From Homalodisca vitripennis (taxonomy: Eukaryota; Arthropoda; Insecta; Hemiptera; Cicadellidae): 64,000 bases of DNA. The translations under genes and the position numbers were made by a program. The DNA lies in NCBI RefSeq assembly GCF_021130785.1, contig NC_060213.1:101441501-101505500 (forward strand), read 5' to 3'. The notes beneath the pieces were generated by a model, which was given only the letters and a program-made list of their open reading frames with translations, made no database searches and was not told the DNA's origin. Of this stretch, positions 22,481 to 33,984 are shown one piece after another; the stretch's first letter is position 1, and each line of letters begins with the position of its first letter.

Positions 22481-24270
22481 TTTTAGTAGATTAAGTTACA
22501 AGTTGAAACCAGGCAAATAATTAAATAAATTACTTCTAAAAGGCCTTTATTCACACACAAAATAAACAAATAGATGTTTTACAAATTTTGAAACATTTAT
22601 AGTTGGTTAGACTTTGGATAGTAATTCATACAATAAAATATTTTATTTTAAACATATTTAAAATTCAATATGTATACAACATTATTAAACAAATTTAAAC
22701 GCAATATTTTTCTAAATATGAACTATTGCAGTTGTATTAAAAAAGAATAAAAAACTCCTTAAAACTCTGTAGGAATTTAGAACTAATAAAATATAGAAGG
22801 TACAAAATTGTAATCTTTCAGAGTTATTGATTTTAATTATCACTTATACTATTGACTAGAAAGCTATTAAATTTTAGTTTTTTAAATAAAAATACTAATT
22901 GCTTTAAAAATGTTCAGATTTTTGTAAACTGCACCACAAGATCCTGTGTTCTAATCGATATACCATGTTTGTTGTTAGTTGATGTACATTTTATTCATAA
23001 CCTTTTTAGGTCCATACCTCATACCTGTAACTTTTAAACTTATTATAGCTAAAGATTGAAAATGTATGCCAGGATGTACCATATAAGAAATAGAGCCCAT
23101 AAAATAATATTAGAAACTTATAGTTCTTTACAATAAATTTAAAATATATAATTATTTTCATCGACATTTATATAATTGGTTACCAAAGGCCAGTACATTT
23201 CTAATAATATATTTTCAAGCTTATAAACAATATCTTCGAAGGTAATAATTCCTAAAGCTACATAATGTGAAGGTGACATTCTTTTAGGAATATTGCTAAG
23301 AAAACTGTACAGTAAACTTGTATTAACCATTTAAATTTTTTAGTTTACATTTTTATAATTATGCCTGTTTTAGCCGTTGGGTGGAGTGGAAAGATAAATT
23401 TCTGAGTAATCTCTGAGTATTTAAGTAGTTACGCTGAACACAATTTCTATTAATGGATTTCCTATCTTTTTTATATTTTTATTTGTAATAAAAATAAAAC
23501 TCACTCTGTATGTAACCAAATATATCGATGTTTGAATTCATATCCAAGTTTCAAACATATAGAGTAATTTTATCTATCATAAACGTACACTTAGAAAAAA
23601 TATACTTCTTCAATAAATTGGCAAACAAAAAAAGCGGGGATTAAAAAAGCAATCTTAACTAGTAACTTGACTTGAAGGAAAACTTGAATCTCATCAAAAA
23701 CGCAAACATTCATGCTTCACTGCAAGTTTATGTGGATGAAGTGGAATTGGGAACTAACCTCCTCTTCCCTTATACTGATAGAAATACTGCAATATTGTTG
23801 ATTACAATCGTGCGCGCTTTATTGTATTACTTGCTCCGAGGATGAATATATGTACAAATGCTACATGACGTTACAATTTTAATAAAGGTTTAGGAGTTTA
23901 CTACTGTCCGATATTATTTGGTAATATATGTTCAAGAATATGTTTATATTTGTATGATATTTGGCTGTAACGTGCTAAAATGATCTAATAAAATACTGCA
24001 CTTCAATATATCACCGACAAAAAAGTTATAATTATATATATATATATATATATATAGGTTTTATAAATATCACACATATACTGTAAAATATTATTTAATT
24101 GATACGTGGTCTTTGGTTACTAATGGATTAGACACAACCCTTAGAACGTCTTAGCCTAACATTAACTAATACCAGTGTAGTTAATAATTCCACACCCATA
24201 AGTTTCCAAAAAGACATTTAGAACATTCATACTATTTTGGACAGATCTGGACATCTTGGTTCCGAATTTT
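22481..24270. other. AT-rich non-coding stretch within duplicated block D
   Basis: No supported gene. A (TA)n run lies at 24033-24056. Weak similarity to 32.0-32.5 kb (for example TTTGGAT.GTAATTCATACA near 22615 and 32029) suggests the C/D duplication continues through here. Confidence 0.45.
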
Positions 24271-24275
24271 TTATA

Positions 24276-24497
24276 ATAAACTCAGAGTTTATATAAGCCA
24301 AAAGATTTCCTAGCGTAACTTAGACTATACCTACGTTGAATATAACAGTCTCTTCACCAATAAATCATTATAGGATCTAAAGATTGGAGCCTGTAAGTAT
24401 TTGTATTAAACTCAGGGTTTGTATATAAGCTAAGAATGACCTAGCTGGACTACCTGTTTTGTATTTAAATCTCCCTTCACTAAAAAACGGTGTTAAA
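24276..24497 (+). repeat. Local tandem duplication of ~125 bp
   Basis: AATAAACTCAGAGTTTATAT at about 24276 and ATTAAACTCAGGGTTTGTAT at about 24405 begin two similar segments. Each continues through AAGC.AA, a CCTAGC block and TCTC..TTCACTAA before diverging. Confidence 0.6.
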
Positions 24498-24749
24498 TAA
24501 AGTTTTGATGATTCACAGTGTGTGATCCTCAAATCCCCGGACATAATTTGGAGTCTACGTAAAGATGTGATACATATAGTATTCATTCCAACTTGGGTAG
24601 GACATCTCTTAAAAAGATGATAATACCAGTTCACTCTATACAGCCATATTATATAAAAATAAATGTCTTTTTAATAGTTTTCCCGCCCGTGGTTAAAACT
24701 AAACTACCCCAGTTTAGATTCCATCAGTTTAATACAAGGTCAAGTTTGG

Positions 24750-24880
24750 ATAAAAGTGCTTAATGTAAATGGATTGATCACTTACAACGGCACGTTCTCC
24801 AACACATGTACACTACACGTGTTGCTCGTGGTTTGTGGAACACACGTCTCCACTTTCTCCTGTGTGACAAGTTTCATTGA
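24750..24880 (+). repeat. Conserved island shared in inverse with 54510-54610
   Basis: TGATCACTTACAACGGCACG followed by TTCTCCAACACATGTACACTA matches the reverse complement of 54540-54600 with few changes. Weaker similarity extends on both sides (ACTCTTTCCACTG vs CACTTTCTCCTGTG; GTTAGG/GTCAAGTTTGG). Both strands-in-frame give LITY.GTFSN.CTL, so the segment could derive from a coding exon. No longer ORF is convincing. Confidence 0.6.
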
Positions 24881-27677
24881 TTTGATAACACTTACAACAT
24901 TAGTAGAAATTAATTTAGTTGAAAATACTACAGTATATTTAACAGTGTTGTGAAAAATACTTTAGTAGCTGCGTTTTAGCTAGTTTTAACGTATACACAA
25001 TCTTTAAAAAGATAATGCTAAGCACATAAGAGCCCATCCCTATAAACTTGAAGTTTTTACAAGAAAAATTTTAAAATAAACCTATAGAAAAATTCGGTTT
25101 AAATGCAAGGTGAAATATAATTATTGCCATAAAAAGAAGAAGTCAAGTGTGATAGGGTTTGTGAGGAGTAGCTTAAACACTCAGCCCGTATACGACGAGG
25201 GCCTTTAGCCCTCCTCCCCTCCCCTCTACAGCAAGAGCTGATTCTTTACATGGTCAAAATATTCCTTAAAACAGAGGTCCAGAGAATAAGTCGGCTCTAT
25301 TCTAGGTCCAGCAACTGCTATAAGTTATGGTTTTAAAACAAGTATAGCTTTACACAATCACATGTTGGAAATATTTATACTACACCACCAGGTTTTCATA
25401 TATCGGGATAAGAGTACAATCCATGAATATTTCCATACTAAAAGACTTGAACAGCTCTTCCGACTATTTACATAAAATTATGGGTCTTGCAAAACCAATT
25501 CAACAAAGTGTCTGATCTTTTATTTGAATGGTTTTAACCATCCAGCAACATATTTTTAACTCAACATTAGAAGTAAAATCAGCAGTTATACCTTTCCAGC
25601 TCCGCTTAACCTCCAACTCGAGACGAAAGTAAATATAAAAATGTATTATTTAACAATATAGTATGAAAATCTGGAGTATTATCACGTAAATAATCACTTA
25701 TTAATAATGAACCTTATAATTGTTATGGTTTTCTTTATACATAGTTATTTTAACAGTATAGTTATATTTTATTTCTTTACATATCATCTCATTTTAATTA
25801 AATAACACAAATTTCAAAACTATACAGTCCACTTAATATGTACCAGGAACAATCGTGTTTGCTAGACTTCATAGGTCTTAAGGTCATACTTGTCTCGTCA
25901 TCTGACACCAACATTATAGCCTATTTATGTTGTACTATAAAATATGAATTTATCTAATCATATTACAGTGTAATGTTAGTTATTAATGTTTAAGTAATTG
26001 AACATGATACTAACAGAAAATAAGTGCAGACATCATTGCTCCTTACTAAAAGTATAATTTACTGAGTAGAGTAGAGATATAGTTAAGATTTTTCTCTTGT
26101 ATTTAGAAGATGTAACGTCAAATGTCTCAAGCTGAAAATTTTTTACATTGCAGATCTGGTGAATCGTTCAGAAGAATAACTATGAAGAATTGCTTATTTT
26201 ACTGGATGGGGTGGAATAATATTTTAAAAAGTTATCTCAGTTTGCATAAACTTATTTTAAAATATGATATACACAATTCTTAAAAGTTCAATTACCATAT
26301 AATTTCAAGTACACCTGAAAGGAGCATAGGAAGTATGAATTAAGGAAATTTAAATAATCAAAGATTTAAAAGAACTTTTAAGACAAAATTTTTTATTAAA
26401 CACATATACTTGACTGCACAAAGGCACGCAACTTGGAAAGTTATTTGTTTAAGTTACATTACAAACTTCTAGAGATTTTGGAATTATAAACATAAGACAC
26501 AGAGTTGCAATGTGTTATTCGAGGTGGCGTAATTTAGTGTTTGGGATTTTTAAAATTCCTTTTTTACCAATTACCATTTTGACAAATAACCTAACTCAAT
26601 AGGAAGGTTCAATAAATTTAATGTTGAGTTTGCTTTAGTGCACCTTTCTCTTAATGCAACATATGAAATCTGAAATCTGGCATCACTCCTAGAATAATTT
26701 TCATGTAAAGAGGTTCACAAAACATCAGCGACGAAGAATCTTACAAGACATATTTTAATCATCGTTCCGACATCAAAAATCGCAGAGTCTTGCCAAAACG
26801 AAATAGTTTTGGGTTGGCAAATTAAACCTTGTAGTTCTTCAGAGCCTGAAAGAATCTTCTTATTACAGTGAAATGTCCATCAATAATGAAATCTTCATCA
26901 CTTTTTAAATGAAGTTGTTGCATTTCTGGGATTAGAAAACACAGTATGAAATTTGACATAGAGAATAAAATGAATATTACAAGTGAATGGTACTATGTGT
27001 AATAATGTGATGTGCTATTAATATGAGTACAAGTTGTATTGAAGTAAAATATTTTTTTTAAATTAAGTTTTGCCACTTTTTAATGATTATATAATGATTT
27101 GTATCAATAAAGAAAGTAATTAATACGTTTTACGAGTTGGAATATTTAGATGGTAACTATGGAATAGTGAAAAGCAGTATGAAAGCTCATGAAGTTTTGA
27201 TAAATCGATGCTTATAATATCAGGTAGGGGTCCGCGTTTTCATGAACATACTTCACAACGTATGTGTGCTATGAGAGATATCTCAAAACATCCTCCTGGA
27301 AAATGGTTGATTGCACTGTCTGTAAATCTATATCGACTTAACTACTAATACGTAGTAAATCCTGTACTATTAATAGGAGGCCCAATACATACCTAAGCAC
27401 AGAGTTGTTTGAAGGCAATGGGATATTCTTCATCAGCAATCTGCAGCATATATGGCATCCTAGGCAGAAGAGGAAAAAATGTAATATATAATATATATAA
27501 AAATTATGACATAACATAAAAATTATACAGTCAAATTACTCTATTCCAAATTTGAAATATGTTTATGACCACAAATTAAATTAAAACATTTTATTCATTA
27601 CTTATAGGAGAGAGCAGGCGCTTTAAATATAACTCACACTGTTAATTACAGGAAGCAGAAAACCGCATTTATTTATA
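24881..27677. other. AT-rich non-coding stretch
   Basis: No supported gene. A pyrimidine/GC-richer patch (CCCTCCTCCCCTCCCC) is at about 25208. A degenerate inverse copy of the interspersed repeat may lie at about 27230-27350 (GAGATATCTC block). Confidence 0.45.
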
Positions 27678-27791
27678 CTATTTAAGTGTATCACATAAAA
27701 ACAGCAATGCTTGTAGAAGAGCGCTAGAAAGAAGTGACATCATTAAAGCCGCGAACAGCGTCAACGACATTAAACGGACTGTGCTGGTCAT
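27678..27791 (-). CDS. Candidate small secreted peptide (or first coding exon), copy C, 37 aa
   Basis: No known family is recognised. The ORF starts at the ATG whose complement is at 27789-27791 and reads MTSTVRLMSLTLFAALMMS, then a second hydrophobic run, and ends L-C-D-T-L-K-stop. The start context (TAATGACC) and first 27 codons align without gaps with the plus-strand ORFs at 52901 and 61351. Changes include silent (TTT/TTC, CTA/TTA, CAA kept) and conservative ones (I/V, F/L). Met1, Arg6-Leu-Met-Ser, the hydrophobic core, Gln27 and the final C-x-[TA]-L-K are kept. A basic residue near the start followed by a hydrophobic run is what a signal peptide or membrane anchor looks like. Upstream, a 5-codon ORF (MKEEQ) ends in the TAATG that starts this one. 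It may be only an exon, and the opposite strand of the same bases is also open in the other two copies. Confidence 0.4.
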   Translation of the reverse strand: MTSTVRLMSLTLFAALMMSLLSSALLQALLFLCDTLK

Positions 27792-27999
27792 TATTGTTCT
27801 TCTTTCATCTTGAAAATACTCTTTTCATTGCCATTCGCTTCTGTATTCCCTGAGATGAACCGTTACACTGAAGGACTTTCTATGTAAAATTGCTCATTCC
27901 CTTAATACAATTATGTCTCAAGTTTGCGTCTTTTATCATTTTATTTGATCGATTTTCTGTGTTTTTATTATAATTGCTGAGCTTTACGTCGTCACTCGG
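27792..27999. other. Conserved leader upstream of copy C
   Basis: On the minus strand TTTTCAAGATGAAAGAAG precedes the start, matching TTTCCAGATGAAAGAA of the other two copies. AG|ATG could be a splice acceptor. Confidence 0.4.
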
Positions 28000-28540
28000 A
28001 AAGCTAAAATAAAATTCATTTCTGTCTACCTGTTTATCTATCTGTCTGTATGTCTGTCCGTTCGATATTTCAAAAAGGGAGTGTAATGCAAATTTGAAAT
28101 TTTGCGTTAAACATCATTTAAATATGACGAACACTGATTCGATGATGATGCATGATACTTCGTGGGTTTTAGCCGAGTGTTATTGAATATTTATATGTTG
28201 GTCTTTGTGTGTAACAATGGTGACAACAAAAAAATATCCGATAAAATTAAACTGTAAATTTTGGATGAATTTTTCTTCTTGGAAAAGCAAATATTATTCT
28301 GAATTAAGACTTTTTTTTTGACAAGAATGTATTTTGTAGTAATGCATTGTCAACAATAAAATGTATTTGAGATTACTTGTTGTGTCAATGTCTGTTTGTT
28401 CAGATTGTATGTCTGCCCACAGAATATCTCGAGAACGACATGAGTTACAAATTTTAAACATTGCATCCAACATTAGCGAAGGCTGTTACACGACACGGGG
28501 TGTGGCGTACTCCTACCTGCGTACTTCGAGTAGGTATTCA
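28000..28540 (+). repeat. Interspersed repeat family, two tandem copies
   Basis: The first copy (about 28000-28185) carries TCTGTATGTCTGTCCGTTCG, GATATTTCAAAAAGGGAG, GAAATTTTGCG and TTTTAGCCGAGTGTTA. The second (about 28378-28540) carries TATGTCTGCCCACAG, AATATCTCGAGAACGACATG, TTGCATCCAACATTAGCGAA and GGGTGTGGCGTACTCCTACC. They are in the same orientation about 370 bases apart. Confidence 0.7.
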
Positions 28541-29595
28541 GCGGTAGAAAATGAACCATGTGTAAAAAGAATTATGAATTTTATCTTACAGGTTTATAAG
28601 AATAAATATAATAAATAGCTCAAGCTGAACACACTCTTATAAAATAACCCAACACTTACTAAGTAAACACTTAATAATTAAATATAATATGAAGTGTGGA
28701 TTAAAACTTTAACTAACAGTTTCTACTTTTTTACTTATGTATTCTAACAATGTATATAGTGTATAACGCCTTCAAATAATAGTTGGCTAATTATTTTTGA
28801 GGTTGTGAGTATGTAACGTACAAAACTTATTGAAGGCGCTCTTTGGTTAAGTTATAATTGCCCAACCCTGTATCAAAATATATAACTTTTGTGTTTGTTG
28901 AAACATATTGTGTTTGATTAGCAACCATTTTCTATATTAAAATCCGTGCAGAATATGATATGCGTATAATGTATACACAATAATTTACTCCTCTGTATGA
29001 AATGTTGTACAGAAATAGAAATAAAAATGGAGGTAAAATATATAGCAATTTAGTTCATATTACTGTAATACAATGGACATATAATTTCCTTTTATATAAC
29101 TTGTTAATGACTGGGGTAAATTATGTCCTATAGTTAGAAAGTATATCAGAAGGTAAACGTGTTTTTTTACGTATTTTTGACCGCCACTTCACTTTCACGG
29201 CCTACACCAACTCACTATTTTCGCTTATTCAGAATATATCTAAATCTGATCACAGTAGATCCATGTAAATATTTTTATTAATAAATTCAAAGCATGATCG
29301 AATTGGACAAAGGTAAATAATTTAGTTTCATACACATTTGATATTTACTGAAGTCCTAATTTTATATTTACTTTAAAATATGTGATCTTTGTCATCATTT
29401 TATTTCCTGTTTATAAAAGAAATCATCAGCAAGTACTCATAGTAATTAAACAGATTATTCATGTTTACTTATTACAAACACTATCTTATATATCATAAAA
29501 TAAGTATGTATAGATAGTTAAACTAAAGAATCGTAATATTAAACGGGTGGAGCTTGAAGATAACATGTTAAAAGGATACTGAAAGACCAGAAAAT

Positions 29596-29748
29596 ATGTG
29601 GAATGCACCCTATTACAGAGTACCAATGGATGTCACAGAATACATCAATCCCTTGACTAAGGGAACTGAGGAACGACCTGAGATATTTTTGAGAAGAAAA
29701 GAAAATTCTGCCAATGGAGGTGTGAAATTTGAATATCGCCAAATGTAA
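29596..29748 (+). CDS. Unrecognised 50-aa ORF, possible terminal exon
   Basis: The frame reads MWNAPYYRVPMDVTEYINPL, then a Thr/Glu/Arg-rich middle and ends FEYRQM-stop. It is short, but composition is balanced and hydrophilic, unlike the Ile/Lys/Asn/Phe-rich translation expected from AT-rich noise, and the DNA is visibly richer in GC than its flanks. A splice acceptor-like TATTACAG lies at about 29611-29618 inside it, so a last exon starting at AGTACCAATGG is as likely as a free-standing gene. I recognise no domain. No promoter, partner exon or polyadenylation signal can be assigned with confidence. The longer frames on the opposite strand (29539-29742, 29613-29810) look like shadows. Confidence 0.35.
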   Translation: MWNAPYYRVPMDVTEYINPLTKGTEERPEIFLRRKENSANGGVKFEYRQM

Positions 29749-31499
29749 AGGTCAGTTTTAATGAAATATACGAGCCCTCTCCTCAGTGTTCTTGAATATT
29801 TTGATACCAAGATTGGCTGAGATATTATTCAGTTTTAATTCAGTTATATAGTGTTGGTTGTTGTATATATAATAAAATACTTAGTTTTAAATACAAATTC
29901 ATTAATGTTAATATCTTGTCTAGTAGTATTTTTTCAAGCAGTGTAAAAAACAATAAAAACGGTTTAGTTTTATTTTATATATATTTATATAGAAATATCT
30001 ATTTATAGCTTTAAATACACCAAAAGAAAAAAGTGTTCTTCATGTTTAATCTTTTTAAATGCAATCAATAAGCCTTAATTAAGTAAATTTACTCACAATA
30101 ATGTGAGGTATGAATAATTATATTACTATTTAATTCTAAATTTTCTTAATTTACATTACTATTTGAATAATATTCTTCCCTACTGTTTTAAACTATGATG
30201 TAATATATCAGTATTTGTACGTTTATTACATAGAGGCAGTTTATTAAAAGGTTTTATTATCCCCTTGTGCTTAGAGCGGAACGTGTGTTGGGATTGTTTT
30301 TCTCCACGTTTACTGTTAGGCTTTTCCTTGTACAAACCAGAACCAAAATACGATGGTGTAAAAATGATAAAATTTATATCATGTGATTAAAATAACTTTT
30401 TTTATATATCAGTCTATATTCTTGGACACATTCTGAAGAAAATGAATCGTTGTATAGACCTAACATCCACCCAGGTAGTCCGATACTGCTGGAATGTATT
30501 TTATATAGATCCAAAAAAGAATGTTACTGCTTCTACAATCTTTCGAACTCACTTCAAGTTACGTTATTTCTCCTTAACAAAATTATTACGTTATACAAAA
30601 TTCAAAGTTTGTTTTTGGTTAGAGAAATCCTTAGACAGATCTTAGAAGTAATTAGAAGCATTCAAGATACAAACTGTAAATTGAACAATAATTATTAAGT
30701 GGACTATAAGTTTGCATGTAATCAACAATAAAAATATATTGTGTAATTTTAAGTAAGTGAGGATGCTCAGTAAAGCTTTCGATGCTCAGTTGTAGTTTGC
30801 TGAATTTAAATATTCGTAGTCCCATAAACTATGTGTTTACTTTTGTTATAAATATTTCATTAATTAATATTAATTTATAAAAAATGTTTTATTATGTAGA
30901 TTAAAAGAAGTTCAAAGTTAGCGTACGGTCTACTTTTTCTATTCCTCAGCCTAGAAAACTAGCTAGAGAAATATCGAAATTATACTTTGTGAGACATTTC
31001 TTACTTACTTTGATCTCTAAAATAATATGGTAAAGTTTTTTTTATAGAGATTCAGTATAATTTCAAGTGGAGAAAGAAGTTACTTTAAACTCCTTAGATT
31101 TAATTTCTACTAGTACTACAAGTGTCGCCGTGGCTTTGAACACAATCTCGTAGTATTTGCCCGTTCGAGTGAACCATATTTTTCACGTCAATGTTGAGTT
31201 TGCCTTATTGTCACGGCCAAAAACATGTCAAAATGTACGTGTGTATGTGTTTATATTGATGGCCATTTTAATTTTTTAAGTATTAGTATGTTTGTGTGCC
31301 ATACTTGATTTTGCCTTGTTCCCTCATCAAGGAAATATACATACACTTTTAATATAGTGTTTAAATAGTCGCACAAAGTCTCGGCAAGCGGTGTAATCAT
31401 CAGTTTGTGACAAGCAACTGCTAGTGAACTTTCAGAAGTAGTACCGCAACAATCAAGGATAGCAGTAAGTATTTAACAGTGTGTCAGTTCATTCAGAAA
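29749..31499. other. AT-rich non-coding stretch
   Basis: No supported gene. Frames at 30442-30698 overlap each other in two phases and have AT-biased composition. Confidence 0.5.
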
Positions 31500-31930
31500 T
31501 TTCAAAGAGGGTGGTTGCTGTTTATAACCAATCTCATCGAATAAAGGAAAGTAAACGTAAAAGTAGTCATAGTCGATAGGTAACAATTATTTTAAGATAC
31601 AGTCATTTATCTAAATCTACGTAACATTGATGTAGATGATTTAAAATTTAATAAATTTAGGTGTCGCAATCTATGTGCATAAAACAAGCTACAAGAGAAA
31701 TGTGACAAGTATGCAAACTACGTTAGCAAGAATAAGTGTGAGGTCAGTGGTAATTAGTCCATCTTCTCCAGACAAGACGTCTACAATTAAGGTCTCCCGA
31801 CACTGGAGCAACTCTCTTGTCTCATTACGTCCTAACCAATTAAAGCATGCATTTGAAGTGAGTTGGTTGTACTACTCTGTTACGTGTTCTGAGCGGGGAA
31901 ATCCAATTACTAGAATTGTCATCAACGATA
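31500..31930 (-). repeat. Duplicated block C, conserved island iv
   Basis: Partner of 22100-22480 in the same orientation, about 9.4 kb away. The best conserved part is 31770-31850. The frame at 31675-32007 on the plus strand is not recognised. On the minus strand several third-position changes against the 22-kb copy are silent (CGA/CGG, TTG/TTA, TCG/TCT), which hints at former coding, but no ORF of useful length survives. Confidence 0.6.
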
Positions 31931-32244
31931 TAGTTTTATATTTTATTTATGAATTAAGGAATTATCTTAGAAACCATGTCTGGTATGCAAGTAAAAAATG
32001 GTTTTGAAAAAATCATAGGGTTATCAAACTTTGGATGGTAATTCATACACAGGAGTATGTATAATTTGAACACAATACTCTTCTTAATAGCAAACAGTTC
32101 GGTAGTAAAAAAATTCATTAATTTAAACAGTTTTACAAACATTGTAGGATTTTAAAACTATCTAAATATAACATCTACATAATTGGAACTGTTTAGATTT
32201 ATTTATTGACATCGAAATGAACATATACTCAATAAATTGCAAAA

Positions 32245-32312
32245 ATTTTAAAATATATATATATACTCACTATATATATATATACCCTATATATATATAC
32301 TATATATATCAT
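32245..32312. repeat. TA-rich microsatellite cluster
   Basis: Three runs of TATATATA separated by CTCACTA, CCC and CTATA units; likely part of the same low-complexity zone as the C-rich array 290 bases on. Confidence 0.7.
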
Positions 32313-32598
32313 CACCAGGTAATTTGTTTTTAGTTGATTATGAGTGTTTTACTAAAAATGAATAAGGTTTTAAATGTACACCAGACTGTTCCAAATATCA
32401 AATTGACCACTTGCAATTATAATAAGAATTTATCATTATTTCTGACTATTGAAGAATTGCAATTACATCATCATCGAAAGTATATAATTCTATATCGTGA
32501 TCTAAATATTTTTGAAGTTTATTATTTCTAAACACTGTGGTTATATGAGAAGATGACATAATATTAAGCTATACTATAATAAAACTATACATACAAAT

Positions 32599-32698
32599 CC
32601 CCCACCCCCCCCCCCCCCCACCCCCCCCCCCCCCCACCCCCCCCCCCCCCCACCCCCCCCCCCCCCCACCCCCCCCCCCCCCCACCCCCCCCCCCCCA
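32599..32698. repeat. Perfect (C15A) minisatellite, G-rich on the minus strand
   Basis: After CCCC the single A residues lie at 32604, 32620, 32636, 32652, 32668 and 32684, exactly 16 bases apart, and the last at 32698 (14). All other bases are C. The minus strand is runs of 15 G separated by single T, which would fold into stacked G-quadruplexes. Perfect spacing of homopolymers this long, in an otherwise AT-rich region, means either a young expansion or a sequencing/assembly artefact. Confidence 0.95.
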
Positions 32699-33004
32699 TT
32701 ACTTAAATTTTAATTTTTTATCTTCCAAAGTTAATTTTTCTATATTTTATCATAAAATTTTCTTTATGATATTATTCCCTTTCACAATCGTTTGCAATCT
32801 ATAATGCATTCCATCTTTCCCATATTTTTATCTTTAATAGAAATATTCATGTTAAAATTCTTTAAATTCTTTGGCACTTTGGTTACATTTTTTTTGATTG
32901 CGCCCATTTATATATAGAAAATTTATATTTACAGTTTTTTGACTATTTCTTCAATTCATATTCATAAAACTTTCCGGTTTTTTTCTTCATTATTTAAATC
33001 TTTT

Positions 33005-33795
33005 ATACTATAAGTTCAGGATCTGTGTTATTAATTTGATAAATCACAAAGATTTTCTCTTGACCAATTGTTTTCATATTTGTTCGAAAATGTTTTTTTT
33101 TACTAACAATTCTTACATGATCATTGACTTTTAAATTTAGTTTTCGTGTAATTTCAGGTGGAAATACTTGAAAACGGTCTCTAATAACTCCTTTTCTGCA
33201 TCCTTTATCTACGTCTTTCGTTTCATTTTGATTGTGCTGTGAACTGTATCGTTATAATTGTTTACGATTTTTTGAAGAATATCGATCCATTTAAATTTTT
33301 ATTAAATCTCAAAAAATTACTTTCATTCTCTCATTTTGAGTTCTGTTATATCTCTCTACAATACTTGATTTCTCTTCGTTTTCAGTATGATAAATCTTAA
33401 TGTTGTATTTCCTCAAAACATCGTTAAATTCCTTTATTTTTTAAACTCTAAACCCTTATCTGTATGAAGTAGGTTAGGAGGTTTTGTGATTGATCCTTAT
33501 GGCATCTTTTACTATATCTTCGAAAGCTTTTGAAATATCCTTGCCGTTTTTTTCTTTTGATAGCTCTTGACCAAGCATATTTTGAGAAAGTATCAATAAC
33601 ATTTAACAATACTTAAATCCATCATTTTGATCTGAATAGTTAGACATTATAACTAAATCTGCTGCCCATAAATCGTCAATCCCTAATGTTTATAAATTTT
33701 TTTCTTTTTTAAACTTTTTTCGTACTGGTGCATGAATTTCTCGAGCTTCAATCTCTATCTCATCTTTAGTCTTCAATTCTTGCTTAACAGGTTTT
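33005..33795 (-). pseudogene. Polinton-type integrase, frameshifted
   Basis: Reading right to left, short blocks in changing frames give a basic EIHAPVRKKFKK stretch, then IDDLWAADL (start of the rve catalytic core with its first Asp), FSKYAW-like and HTDKG (second Asp region), an ENEEKSSIVERYNR block (catalytic Glu) and a C-terminal FPPEITRKLNLKVNDHVRI / NNTDPELI region like the SH3-type tail. Order and motifs are those of Polinton/Maverick integrases, distant relatives of retroviral integrases, which join element ends to host DNA. At least five frameshifts or stops separate the blocks, so it is dead. An integrase of another large DNA transposon is possible but the linked polymerase argues against it. 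Confidence 0.75.
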
Positions 33796-33954
33796 TTGGA
33801 TTTGGATTCTTATAAACTTACTCTTGTTTGTCTTACATTTTGAACATTTTGCAGCAATTCTATACAAATCCATTTTGAGTTTGAACGATTTTTTGAATCT
33901 ATATTTTTCGTTTTTCTTTTTACACTTGTGACAGTGAATTAAATCATCTTCCAT
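33784..33954 (-). CDS. Small Cys-pair protein of the Polinton, 56 aa (DUF5679-like)
   Basis: An open frame from the ATG at 33954 reads MEDDLIHCHKCKKKNEKYR and later RIAAKCSKCKTNKSKF, giving two C-x2-C pairs about 31 residues apart. Small proteins of this design, with HC.KCKKKT near the start and C..C.T.KS.F near the end, are known in Polintons and some large DNA viruses next to the integrase; a zinc-ribbon structural or virion-core role is presumed for them. The frame ends at 33784 and the next recognisable block, in another frame, is the integrase start, so it may once have been fused to it or been its neighbour. Open here, but its element is dead. Confidence 0.55.
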   Translation of the reverse strand: MEDDLIHCHKCKKKNEKYRFKKSFKLKMDLYRIAAKCSKCKTNKSKFIRIQIQKTC

Positions 33955-33984
33955 TTACATATCAAAGTTTCCAAGTTTATTTAA

